A stretch of DNA of 64,000 bases from Burkholderia sp. HI2500 (GTDB lineage: Bacteria; Pseudomonadota; Gammaproteobacteria; Burkholderiales; Burkholderiaceae): the NCBI RefSeq assembly GCF_002223055.1, contig NZ_NKFL01000004.1, positions 1,054,001 to 1,118,000 on the forward strand, given 5' to 3'. Below are positions 35,813-43,971 of this stretch, one piece after another. Made by a program: the position numbers and the translations under genes. Within the stretch, counting starts at the first letter, position 1; every line of letters begins with the position of its first letter. The notes below the pieces were generated by a model, which was given only the letters and a program-made list of their open reading frames with translations, was not told where the DNA came from and searched no databases.

Positions 35813-37034
35813 CCGCATGCTCGCCGGCGTGATGCGCTGGTCTCTGTTCTCCGCCTGCGTCGTGCTGCCCGCGTGGCTGTGGCCGCATGGCGCGGTGCTC
35901 GGCTATCTCGCACAGACGGCCGCGCTCGTCGTGCTCGCCCTGTCGTACAACCTGCAGCTCGGCACGACCGGGCTGCTGTCGTTCGGGCACGCGGCGTTCG
36001 CGGGCCTCGGCGCGTTCGCGGCCGCGCACTGGTTCAACCACTTTGGCGGCCCGCTGCCGCTGTTGCCGCTCGTCGGCGGCGTGGCCGGCGCCGGTTTCGG
36101 CTTTGCCGCCGGGCTGCTCGCGACGCGCCGCTCGGGCACCGCGTTCGCGATGATCACGCTCGGGCTCGGCGAATGCGTCGCGGCCGCCGCGTGGAGCGTG
36201 CCGGCCTGGTTCGGCGGAATCGGCGGCGTGCCGATCGACCGCGCGAGCGGCACGCCGTGGGGCGGCTGGCATTTCGGCGCACCCGTCCAGGCGTATGCGG
36301 TGGTCGCCGCGTGGTGCCTCGCGTCGGCGTGGGCGATGCATGCGCTGACGCGCACGCCGCTCGCGCGGCTCGCGAATGCGGTGCGCGACAACCCGGTGCG
36401 CGCGGCCGCGCTCGGGTCCGATCCGCGCCGCGTGCGGCTCGCGATGGTCACCTGCGCGTCGTTCTTCGCCGGCGTCGCCGGCACGCTGACGCTGATCGAC
36501 GTCGAGATCGCGACGCCCGACAGCGTATCGATGGCGCGTTCGGCGACTGTGCTGATCGCTGCCGTGATCGGCGGCACCGGCGCGTTCTTCGGGCCGGCGG
36601 CCGGTGCGGCCGTGCTCACGGTGCTGAGCATCGTCGTCGCGGGCGTGTCGCGCGCGTGGGCGCTGTATCTCGGCGTGCTGTTCGTCGCGATCGTCGTGGC
36701 CGCGCCGCGCGGGATCGCCGGGATCGTGCAAGCGCTCGCGCAGGCGTTGCGGCGCGGCGCGCCGGCGGCCGAGCGGTGGCGCATGCTGTGCGCGGTCGGC
36801 GCGTGCGTGTTCTGGGGCGTCGCTGTCGTCTGCGCGGCCGAGCTCGGCTACGCGTGGCGCTTCGCGCAGGACGACGGCGCGGGCTTCGCGTTCGGCGCCT
36901 GGAGCGTCGACGCCGATACGCCGGCCGGTTGGGCCGTCGCGTGCTCCGCGTTCGGCATCGGCACGCTGCTGTGGGGCTGGCGCACGCGGCTCGCGCCGGG
37001 CGGGCAGGCCGGCAAGCGGGAGGACGGGCGATGA
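35799..37034 (+). CDS. livM: Branched-chain amino-acid-type ABC transporter permease (LivM), C-terminally extended
   Basis: A 411-residue permease partnering LivH. The LivM pattern is clear: LALSYNLQLGTTGLLSFGHA and TRRSGTAFAMITLGLGE. Family members usually end near residue 330; here about 80 further residues carry two more hydrophobic segments (about 329-350 and 380-397). ATG 35799 overlaps livH; 35808 (MRNRML, two codons later) is an alternative. The stop overlaps livG (ATGA at 37031-37034). Confidence 0.85.
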   Translation: MPMRNRMLAGVMRWSLFSACVVLPAWLWPHGAVLGYLAQTAALVVLALSYNLQLGTTGLLSFGHAAFAGLGAFAAAHWFNHFGGPLPLLPLVGGVAGAGFGFAAGLLATRRSGTAFAMITLGLGECVAAAAWSVPAWFGGIGGVPIDRASGTPWGGWHFGAPVQAYAVVAAWCLASAWAMHALTRTPLARLANAVRDNPVRAAALGSDPRRVRLAMVTCASFFAGVAGTLTLIDVEIATPDSVSMARSATVLIAAVIGGTGAFFGPAAGAAVLTVLSIVVAGVSRAWALYLGVLFVAIVVAAPRGIAGIVQALAQALRRGAPAAERWRMLCAVGACVFWGVAVVCAAELGYAWRFAQDDGAGFAFGAWSVDADTPAGWAVACSAFGIGTLLWGWRTRLAPGGQAGKREDGR

Positions 37035-37783
37035 ACGGCAACGCGATCGCGCTGCACGGCGTGGTGCAGCGCTTCGGCGCGCAGACGGTGCTCGACGGCG
37101 TCGAACTGAGCATCGCGGCCGGCGAGCGTCATGCGCTGATCGGGCCGAACGGCGCGGGCAAGTCGACGCTGTTCGGCGTGATCGCCGGTGCGGTGCGGCC
37201 CACGCGCGGGCGCGTCGTGCTGCACGGCGTCGAGCTGCGCGGGCGCGGGCCGGTCGTCGCGAGCCGGCTCGGCATCGGCCGCAGTTTCCAGCAGACGAGC
37301 GCGTTCGCGCGGCTGACCGTGTTCGACAACCTGCGCTGCGCGGCGCTGCATGCGCCGGCTGAGCGGCGGCGCTGGTGGAACCGGCTGCGCGAAGCGGCGT
37401 CGGTCGATCTCGCGGCCGCTCGCGTGCTGCACGACATCGGCCTCGATGCGCACCGCGACACGCTGGCCGGCGAACTGAGCTATGCGGAACAGCGCGCGCT
37501 CGATCTCGGGATCGCACTCGCGAGCGGCGCGCGCACGCTGCTGCTCGACGAGCCGACGGCCGGGATGAGCCGCGCGCAGGCGGCGCGGATGATCGCGCTG
37601 ATTCGCGCGACGACGCAGGGGCGCACGGTCCTGCTGATCGAACACGACATGGATGCGGTGTTCGGTTTCGCCGAACGCATCACGGTGCTCGTGCGCGGCA
37701 CGGTGGTCGCGACCGGCGCGCCCGATGCGATCCGCGCCGATCCGGCCGTGCGGGCCGGCTATCTGGGCGAGGGCGGCCCATGA
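37031..37783 (+). CDS. livG: Branched-chain amino-acid-type ABC transporter ATPase (LivG)
   Basis: A 250-residue ATPase. Walker A is intact: GPNGAGKST with K44. The signature region is LSYAEQRALDLGIAL (LivG-type variant of LSGGQ), Walker B is TLLLDEP, and the H-loop is LLIEHDMD. It hydrolyses ATP to drive the LivHM permease. It starts with ATG 37031 in an ATGA overlap with livM and is followed by livF with another ATGA overlap. Confidence 0.9.
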   Translation: MNGNAIALHGVVQRFGAQTVLDGVELSIAAGERHALIGPNGAGKSTLFGVIAGAVRPTRGRVVLHGVELRGRGPVVASRLGIGRSFQQTSAFARLTVFDNLRCAALHAPAERRRWWNRLREAASVDLAAARVLHDIGLDAHRDTLAGELSYAEQRALDLGIALASGARTLLLDEPTAGMSRAQAARMIALIRATTQGRTVLLIEHDMDAVFGFAERITVLVRGTVVATGAPDAIRADPAVRAGYLGEGGP

Positions 37784-38484
37784 GCGCGCTGCTCGACATT
37801 CGCGACCTGCGCGCATGGTACGGGCTGCAACCCGTGCTCGACGGCGTCGATCTCGCGCTGGCGCCAGGCGAGACGCTCGCGCTGCTCGGCCGCAACGGCT
37901 CGGGGCGCTCGACGCTCGCGAAGGCCGTGATGGGGCTCGTGCGCACGGCCGGCTCGGTGCGCATCGGCGGCGCCGAATGCGTGGGGGCGCGCACGTTCGA
38001 GATCGCGCGGCGCGGCGTTGCTTACGTCGCCGAAAGCCGCGACGTGTTTCCGCTGCTGACGGTACGCGACAACCTGCGGCTCGGGCTGCGCGGCGTCAGC
38101 GGCGTGGCCGAACGCACGGCGCTCGAACGGCTGTTCGACCGCTTTCCGTTGCTGGCCGCGCGCGCGGACGTGAAAGCGGGGCGGCTGTCGGGCGGCGAGC
38201 AGCAGGTGCTCGCGCTGGTGCGGGCGCTGGCCGGCCGCCCGCGCGTGCTGATCGTCGACGAACCGGCCGAAGGGCTCGCGCCGCTCGCCGTCGACGAAGT
38301 CGGCGCGTGCCTCGCCGCGCTGCAGGCCGACGGTGTCGCGATCGTGCTGATCGAGCAGCGGCTGCAGTTCGCGCCGCGGCTCGCGCGGCGCGTCGCGGTC
38401 ATGGGGCGCGGGCGGATCGTCTATGACGGCGCGCTCGACGGCCTGGGCGGCGAGGTCGCGAACGCGTGGCTGAGCGCCGGCTGA
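37780..38484 (+). CDS. livF: Branched-chain amino-acid-type ABC transporter ATPase (LivF) with Arg in Walker A
   Basis: A 234-residue ATPase. The phosphate-binding loop reads GRNGSGRST at 37-45: the Walker A lysine is replaced by Arg43 (codon CGC). The signature LSGGEQQ, Walker B VLIVDEP with Glu, and H-loop region are otherwise typical. Lys-to-Arg usually strongly reduces ATP hydrolysis, so this subunit may be a degenerate site while LivG (intact) does the work. No periplasmic binding protein gene adjoins this four-gene set. The ATG at 37780 overlaps the livG stop. Confidence 0.87.
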   Translation: MSALLDIRDLRAWYGLQPVLDGVDLALAPGETLALLGRNGSGRSTLAKAVMGLVRTAGSVRIGGAECVGARTFEIARRGVAYVAESRDVFPLLTVRDNLRLGLRGVSGVAERTALERLFDRFPLLAARADVKAGRLSGGEQQVLALVRALAGRPRVLIVDEPAEGLAPLAVDEVGACLAALQADGVAIVLIEQRLQFAPRLARRVAVMGRGRIVYDGALDGLGGEVANAWLSAG

Positions 38485-38590
38485 CGGCGCGCGAGCGATT
38501 GTTCGGAAAACTCCGCCAGTCAATTCGCGTCGAGCCGCTTTATCGCCGCAGTACCGCACAGTAAATTGCCAGTCATACCGGTTGCATATC

Positions 38591-38766
38591 GACGCAACGA
38601 TGCAACGACGCAACGACGCAACGACGCAACGACGCAACGACGCAACGACGCAACGACGCAACGACGCAACGACGCAACGACGCAACGACGCAACGACGCA
38701 ACGACGCAACGACGCAACGACGCAACGACGCAACGACGCAACGACGCAACGACGCAACGACGCAAC
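38591..38766. repeat. Octanucleotide tandem array (GACGCAAC)x22 upstream of a dehydrogenase
   Basis: Twenty-two perfect-phase copies of an 8-bp unit, GACGCAAC, covering 176 bases; all are identical except unit 2 (38599-38606), which is GATGCAAC and so contains an ATG. The array fills half of the 335-base gap 38485-38819 between livF and the SDR gene and ends 53 bases before the SDR start. A unit of 8 bases is not a multiple of 3, and none of the six frames has a stop inside it. Tandem octamers are prone to slipped-strand copy-number change, so it is a candidate phase-variation or strain-typing locus. The rest of the gap, 38485-38590, holds nothing else recognisable. Confidence 0.95.
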
Positions 38767-38819
38767 AGCGCGGCAGCCGGCACCCTCCATCGAAAGTCTT
38801 CTGACTGAGGAATGAAATC

Positions 38820-39566
38820 ATGAGCAAGCTGGCAAACAAGGTCGCGATCGTCACGGGCGGATCGAAGGGCATCGGCGCGGCGATCGCGAAGGCACTGGCA
38901 GCGGAAGGCGCGTCGGTGGTCGTCAACTACGCGAGCAGCAAGGCGGGCGCCGATGCGGTCGTAAGCGCGATCGTCGAAGCCGGCGGCCGCGCGGTCGCGG
39001 TTGGCGGCGACGTGTCGAAGGCAGCCGACGCGCAGCGCATCGTCGATACCGCGATCGACACGTACGGGCGTCTGGACGTGCTCGTCAACAATTCCGGCGT
39101 GTACGAATTCGCGCCGATCGAAGCGATCACCGAAGAGCACTACCGCCGGCAGTTCGACACGAACGTGTTCGGCGTGCTGCTGACCACGCAGGCCGCGGTC
39201 AAGCACCTCGGCGAAGGCGCGAGCATCATCAACATCAGCTCGGTGGTGACCAGCATCACGCCGCCCGCCAGCGCCGTGTACAGCGGCACCAAGGGCGCGG
39301 TCGACGCGATCACCGGCGTGCTCGCGCTCGAACTCGCGCCGCGCAAGATCCGCGTGAACGCGATCAACCCGGGGATGGTCGTGACCGAAGGCACGCACAG
39401 CGCGGGCATCATCGGTTCCGATCTCGAAGCGCAGGTGCTCGGCCAGACGCCGCTCGGCCGCCTCGGCGAGCCGGACGACATCGCGTCGGTGGCCGTGTTC
39501 CTCGCGTCGGACGATGCACGCTGGATGACCGGCGAGCATCTCGTCGTGAGCGGCGGGTTGAACTGA
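38820..39566 (+). CDS. Short-chain dehydrogenase/reductase (FabG/3-oxoacyl-type)
   Basis: A 248-residue SDR. The NAD(P) loop is TGGSKGIG (residues 12-19), the NNSG motif is at ~90-93, and the catalytic Ser140/141-Tyr154-Lys158 triad is in NISSVV...YSGTK. N36-Y-A-S following the second strand suggests NADPH preference. Such enzymes oxidise or reduce alcohols/ketones; the substrate is unknown. A GAGGA ribosome-binding site lies 6 bases before the ATG. The 8-bp array (38591-38766) sits directly upstream, so expression may vary with repeat number. Confidence 0.9.
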   Translation: MSKLANKVAIVTGGSKGIGAAIAKALAAEGASVVVNYASSKAGADAVVSAIVEAGGRAVAVGGDVSKAADAQRIVDTAIDTYGRLDVLVNNSGVYEFAPIEAITEEHYRRQFDTNVFGVLLTTQAAVKHLGEGASIINISSVVTSITPPASAVYSGTKGAVDAITGVLALELAPRKIRVNAINPGMVVTEGTHSAGIIGSDLEAQVLGQTPLGRLGEPDDIASVAVFLASDDARWMTGEHLVVSGGLN

Positions 39567-39619
39567 TCCGGCGAGGGCGGTGCAGCGGCGCGCGTGCGCC
39601 GATCGCGCCGCCCGTATCG

Positions 39620-40114
39620 TTACGCGTGCATCGCGAGCGCGTAACGGCCGACGTGCCACTGCAGGCTCTCGACGACGAGCGCGTGATTGTGCTCGGAGTC
39701 GAGTCCCGCGATCGTCATCGCGCCGACGATGCCGGCCCCGGCGAGCCGCAACGGCACGCCGCCGCCGTCGAGCGCATAGTCGTCATCCGACAGCCCCTGT
39801 GACTGCAGTGACCAGCCGGCGCGGCGAAACCGCTCGCCGACCGCGAGCGAACTCAGGCCGAAGCGCAATACCGTGTTTTGCCGCCGGCGGATCGCGTCGC
39901 TGTTGCCGGCATCGCTGCCGTCGAGCGCGCAGTAGAACAGCGGCGCCTGCTCGCCGACGATGCTCACCGCGATCGGCAGCCCGCGGCGCGACGCAAGGTT
40001 GACAGCGATTTCACCCATCCGGCGGGCGACCGCTGCGTCGAAGCGCGGCAGCGCCGGGTTCGACGCGTCGTCGTCGAAGGGATGGGGTTCGAGGCGAAAG
40101 AGGGTCGTCACCAT
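39620..40114 (-). CDS. UPF0303 family haem-degrading-domain protein
   Basis: A 164-residue protein of the UPF0303/DUF336 (HbpS/GlcG-like) family. Recognisable blocks are LASRRGLPIAVSIVGEQAPL, RRRQNTVLRFGLSS and GGGVPLRLAGAGIVGAMTIAGL, followed by an EHNHALVVESL helix. Distant relatives bind haem or cobalamin, but activity is not shown for this group. It faces the SDR gene convergently and lies downstream of iolB in the same direction (82 bases apart), so it may be read through from the inositol operon. Confidence 0.85.
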   Translation of the reverse strand: MVTTLFRLEPHPFDDDASNPALPRFDAAVARRMGEIAVNLASRRGLPIAVSIVGEQAPLFYCALDGSDAGNSDAIRRRQNTVLRFGLSSLAVGERFRRAGWSLQSQGLSDDDYALDGGGVPLRLAGAGIVGAMTIAGLDSEHNHALVVESLQWHVGRYALAMHA

Positions 40115-40196
40115 GGCGGCTCCGTGGCGTCGCCGGCGCTGGGTGCGCGTGCCGGGCGTCGCATCGTCACGGGCCGCGCGCGGGCCCGTCTTTCCA

Positions 40197-41012
40197 TCAG
40201 CGCTTCGGGACGTCGAGCATCCATTCGTGCGCGGGATCGTTCTTGAACGCCCACGCGCGGCTCGGGCCGGCCATCACGTTCAGGTAGTACAGGTTGTAGC
40301 CGTGCGGCGCGACCACCGGGTGGTAGCCGCGCGGCACCATCACGACGTCGTGGTCCTCGACCGCGCACGCTTCGTCGAGGCTGCGGTCGTCCGTGTACAC
40401 GCGCTGGAACGCGAAACCCTGCGGCGGATCGATCCGGTGGTAGTAGGTTTCCTCGAGCGACGTTTCGTCAGGCGCCGCGTCGCGGTCGTGCTTGTGCGGC
40501 GGATAGCTGCTCGAATGGCTGGCCGGCGTGACGACTTCGACCACGAGCAGCCGGTCGGCCGCCGGGTTGTCGCCCATCAGGATGTCGCACACGTAGCGCG
40601 TGTTGGTGCCTTGCCCGCGTACCGAGCGCCGCATCCGCTCGCCGTCGAGGCGTTGCACGCGCTTGTCGCCGCTCGCGTACGGCGCGGTGCACAGCGCGAT
40701 TTCCGCATCGCGCGTCGCGACCAGCGTGACCGTCTTGCCGCCCGGCACGTACAGCGCGTCCGGCGATACATCCTCGAAGACGCTGTCGCGCTTGCCGAGC
40801 GCATCGTAGGTGGCACCGTCGACCTCCGCACGCGCCGTGCCGGTGAGCACGACGACGCACAGCTCGCGCGCGCCGGTGTCGAGCGTTTCGGTGTCGCCGG
40901 CCTTCAGGCGCAGCGCACGGAAGCCGACGTGCTTCCAGCCGGCCGATTCGGGCGTGACGTTGCAGATCTCGCGGTCGGCCGAGGCCTTGATCAGCAGGGG
41001 AGAAATCGTCAT
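40197..41012 (-). CDS. iolB: 5-deoxy-glucuronate isomerase IolB
   Basis: A 271-residue bicupin isomerase that converts 5-deoxy-D-glucuronate to 2-deoxy-5-keto-D-gluconate, the fourth step of inositol degradation. Typical features are the HSSSYPPHKHD metal-binding stretch (about residue 164-174), LEETYYHRI and VMVPRGYHPVVAPHGYNLYYLN near the end. Last gene of the minus-strand iolCDEB operon; the iolE stop is 44 bases upstream. Length and motifs match the B. subtilis enzyme. Confidence 0.95.
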   Translation of the reverse strand: MTISPLLIKASADREICNVTPESAGWKHVGFRALRLKAGDTETLDTGARELCVVVLTGTARAEVDGATYDALGKRDSVFEDVSPDALYVPGGKTVTLVATRDAEIALCTAPYASGDKRVQRLDGERMRRSVRGQGTNTRYVCDILMGDNPAADRLLVVEVVTPASHSSSYPPHKHDRDAAPDETSLEETYYHRIDPPQGFAFQRVYTDDRSLDEACAVEDHDVVMVPRGYHPVVAPHGYNLYYLNVMAGPSRAWAFKNDPAHEWMLDVPKR

Positions 41013-41056
41013 GGGGTGGGGCTCCGCAACAGGGTAGGGCTCATGCGTTCACGCGC

Positions 41057-41986
41057 TTACGCGCTCAACCGGTCGACGATCGCGCGCAGCGATTCGTAAC
41101 CCTTCTTCGCATACGCATAGCTTGGCGCGACGGCCGGATCCTGCTCGGCCTCGACGACGAGCCAGCCTTCGTAGCCGGCGTCCTTCAGCGTGTGCAGCGT
41201 CGCCTCGTAGTCGAGCGCGCCGTCGCCCGGCACGGTGAAGGTGCCGTTGATCACGCCGTTCAGGAAGCTCCAGCCGTCGTTGCGCGCCTGCGTGACGACC
41301 TGCGGCCGCACGTCCTTGCAATGCACGTGAACCACGCGCGACACATGCTTCTTCAGCAGCGTGACCGGGTCGGCCGCGCCGCCGAAATACGCGTGGCCGG
41401 TATCGAACAGCAGGAATACCTTCGCCGGGTCGGTCAGCGCCATCAGCCGGTCGACGTCGTCGGGCGACTCGACGTACGCGCCCATGTGGTGATGGTAGGC
41501 AAGCTTGATGCCGTACGTGTCGAGCAGGTGCGCGCCGAACGCGTCGAGGCGCGCCGCGTAGCGTCGCCAGGCTGCGTCGTCGACGAAGCGCGGCCGCTTC
41601 GCGACCGGCGTGTCGATGTTGCCCTGGATCGTGCCCGCGCATTCGCCGTACACGACGACCTTCACGTCGTTGACCTGCAGCTTCGTCAGGTGTGCACGGC
41701 AGCGCTCGATCTCGGCGGCGACCGCATCGGCGTCGCTCATGCCCGGCTCGACCTCGGCGAGGAAGCCCGAATACCAGCCCGACACGCACACGAGCCCGAA
41801 CTCGGCGAGCTTCGCCTTCAGCTCGGGGCCCGTCTTCGGAAACTTGTTGCCGAGCTCGAAGCCCGCGTAGCCGATTTCGGCGCCTTCCTTCAGCGCCGTT
41901 TCGAGCGGTGTCTCGCCGCCGAGTGACGGCAGGTCGTCGTTCATCCACGACAGGGGATTGATACCGATGCGGACGTTCCAGCTCAT
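41057..41986 (-). CDS. iolE: myo-inosose-2 dehydratase IolE
   Basis: A 309-residue TIM-barrel enzyme that dehydrates 2-keto-myo-inositol to 3D-trihydroxycyclohexane-1,2-dione. The start MSWNVRIGINPLSWMNDD and the metal-site motifs YHHHMGAYVES, LFDTGHAYFGG and VHVHCKDVR are those of IolE. ATG 41986 is the family's usual start; the codons further upstream lie in the iolD-iolE gap. It lies 61 bases after iolD and 44 before iolB in one operon. Metal dependence (Co/Mn) is known for the family, not tested here. Confidence 0.95.
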   Translation of the reverse strand: MSWNVRIGINPLSWMNDDLPSLGGETPLETALKEGAEIGYAGFELGNKFPKTGPELKAKLAEFGLVCVSGWYSGFLAEVEPGMSDADAVAAEIERCRAHLTKLQVNDVKVVVYGECAGTIQGNIDTPVAKRPRFVDDAAWRRYAARLDAFGAHLLDTYGIKLAYHHHMGAYVESPDDVDRLMALTDPAKVFLLFDTGHAYFGGAADPVTLLKKHVSRVVHVHCKDVRPQVVTQARNDGWSFLNGVINGTFTVPGDGALDYEATLHTLKDAGYEGWLVVEAEQDPAVAPSYAYAKKGYESLRAIVDRLSA

Positions 41987-42047
41987 GACGTGCTTCCTTG
42001 GTTCGGATGTATTGTTCGCGGGGAGGGTGCGTGGGCCGTGCGCGCGA

Positions 42048-43931
42048 TCAGCGCCGCTGCCGGGTCTTCGCATCGAGATACGCGCGGTGCGCTGCATCGA
42101 CGCCGGCGCGCTCGGATACTTGCGGCACCGCGACTTCCCACCATGCGCCGCCGTCGTCGGTCGTGCGCCGGTGCGTGGTGTCGATCACGAGCACCTGGCT
42201 CGTCGTCGCCGCGCGGGCGCGTTTCATCTCGCTGCGCAGCTCGCCGATGTCGCGCACGTGCACGGCTTCGGCGCCCATCGCGCGCGCATGCATCGCGAAA
42301 TCGATCGTCGAGCGCTCGCCGCCTTCCGGCACGCAGTCGTCGAGCATGTTGTTGAAGCTCGCGCCGCCGCAATTCAGTTGCAGCCGCTCGATGCAGCCGT
42401 AGCCGCGGTTGTCGAGGATCACGACGATGAGCTTGCGGCCGAGCATCACCGACGTCGCGAGTTCCGCGTTGAGCATCATGTACGAGCCGTCGCCGACGAT
42501 CACGATCACTTCGCGTTCGGGCCGCGCGAGTTTCGCGCCGAGGCCGCCCGCGACCTCGTAGCCCATGCACGAGTACGCGTAGTCCATGTGGTAGTTGCCC
42601 GGCGCGCCGCTGCGCCACAGCTTGTGCAGTTCGGCCGGCAGCGTGCCGGCCGCGCACACGACGAGATCATCGCGCGCGCTGTCGCGGCCCGCGTCGGCCG
42701 CGGAGTCGCGCACCGCGCCGATCACTTCCGCGTCGTACGGGAGCGTGTCCTTCGGAATCCGGGTCGTGAGCTCGGTCACGCGCGCATTCCATGCGGCGGC
42801 CTGGTCGCGGTTGCTGGCGGTCCATGCCGGATCGGCTTGCCAGCCGGCCAGCGCGGCCGACAACTGGCCGAGGCCCGTGCGCGCATCGGCCACCAGTTGA
42901 CGGCCGCGTTTCTTGCCCGCGTCGAACGGCTGCACGTTCAGGCTCAATAGCGTCGCATTGCCGTAGAGCGCATGCGAGCCGGTCGTGAAATCCTGCAGCC
43001 GCGTGCCGACCGCGAACACCACGTCGGCCTGCGCGGCCGCACGGTTCGCGGCCGGCGAGCCCGTCACGCCGATCGACCCGAGATTCAGCGGATGGTCCCA
43101 CGCGAGGCTGCCCTTGCCGGCCTGCGATTCGGCGACCGGCACGCCATGCGTCTCGGCGAACGCGCGCAGCGCATCCCATGCCTGGCTGTACAGCACGCCG
43201 CCGCCCGCGACGATCAGCGGCTTCTTCGCGGCCTTCAGCACGTCGAGCGCATCGGCGAGTTCGAGCGCGTCGGCCGGCGGCCGGCGCATCCGGATCACCG
43301 GCGGCGCGAAGAAATCCTCGGGCCAGTCGTATGCAAAGGTCTGCACGTCCTGCGGCAGCGCGAGGCACACGGGGCCGCACTGCGCGGGGTCGGTCATCAC
43401 CTGGATCGCGCGCGGCAACGCGACGAGCAGCTGCTCGGGCGACGTGATGCGGTCGAAGTAGCGCGTCACCGGCCGGAAGCAGTCATTCGCGCTGACGTCG
43501 CCCTGTTCGAAATCCTCGACCTGCTGCAGCACCGGGTCGGGCAGCCGCGACACGAACACGTCGCCGGGCAGCAGCAACAGCGGCAGCCGGCCGACGTGCG
43601 CGAGCGCGGCCGACGTCAGCATGTTGGTCGCGCCGGGGCCGATGCTCGACGTCGCGGCCATCATCCGCTGGCGGAAATTCGCTTTCGCGAACGCGACGGC
43701 CGCATTGGCCATCCCTTGCTCGTTGTGGGCGCGGAAGGTCGGCAGGCGGTCCTTTTCCGCGTGCAGCGCCTCGCCGAGCCCGGCCACGTTGCCGTGGCCG
43801 AAGATCGCGAACACGCCGCCGCAGTACGGCAGGATCTCGGTGCGGCCGTCGGGCTGGACGACTTCGGCGCGCAGGGCGGCCAGGTAGCGCACGAGCGCCT
43901 GGCTGACGGTCAGTCTCACGGTAGAGGTCAT
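42048..43931 (-). CDS. iolD: 3D-(3,5/4)-trihydroxycyclohexane-1,2-dione hydrolase IolD
   Basis: A 627-residue thiamine-diphosphate enzyme that opens the inositol ring to 5-deoxyglucuronate. The ThDP site is visible as GDGSYMMLN then DNRGYG in the C-terminal domain, and the activating Glu is in RAHNEQGMANAAVAF. Three-domain layout is as in acetolactate-synthase relatives. Start: ATG 43931 (MTSTVRLTVSQAL) resembles the family start; ATG 43958, nine codons upstream and 14 bases after the iolC stop, is possible. No strong ribosome-binding site favours either. Confidence 0.94.
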   Translation of the reverse strand: MTSTVRLTVSQALVRYLAALRAEVVQPDGRTEILPYCGGVFAIFGHGNVAGLGEALHAEKDRLPTFRAHNEQGMANAAVAFAKANFRQRMMAATSSIGPGATNMLTSAALAHVGRLPLLLLPGDVFVSRLPDPVLQQVEDFEQGDVSANDCFRPVTRYFDRITSPEQLLVALPRAIQVMTDPAQCGPVCLALPQDVQTFAYDWPEDFFAPPVIRMRRPPADALELADALDVLKAAKKPLIVAGGGVLYSQAWDALRAFAETHGVPVAESQAGKGSLAWDHPLNLGSIGVTGSPAANRAAAQADVVFAVGTRLQDFTTGSHALYGNATLLSLNVQPFDAGKKRGRQLVADARTGLGQLSAALAGWQADPAWTASNRDQAAAWNARVTELTTRIPKDTLPYDAEVIGAVRDSAADAGRDSARDDLVVCAAGTLPAELHKLWRSGAPGNYHMDYAYSCMGYEVAGGLGAKLARPEREVIVIVGDGSYMMLNAELATSVMLGRKLIVVILDNRGYGCIERLQLNCGGASFNNMLDDCVPEGGERSTIDFAMHARAMGAEAVHVRDIGELRSEMKRARAATTSQVLVIDTTHRRTTDDGGAWWEVAVPQVSERAGVDAAHRAYLDAKTRQRR

Positions 43932-43971
43932 GTCGGTCGGTGAAGAGGAAAGGGTCATCGCAGGCGTCGCG

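Noticed and set aside
38591-38766. CRISPR array
   Set aside because: The array is a continuous 8-bp tandem repeat without spacers, and no cas genes are nearby.
38520-39659. Minus-strand frame with a repeated LRRCVVAS-type peptide across the octamer array and SDR gene
   Set aside because: The repeat unit has no stop codon in any frame, so open frames here are automatic; the remainder is antisense to the SDR gene.
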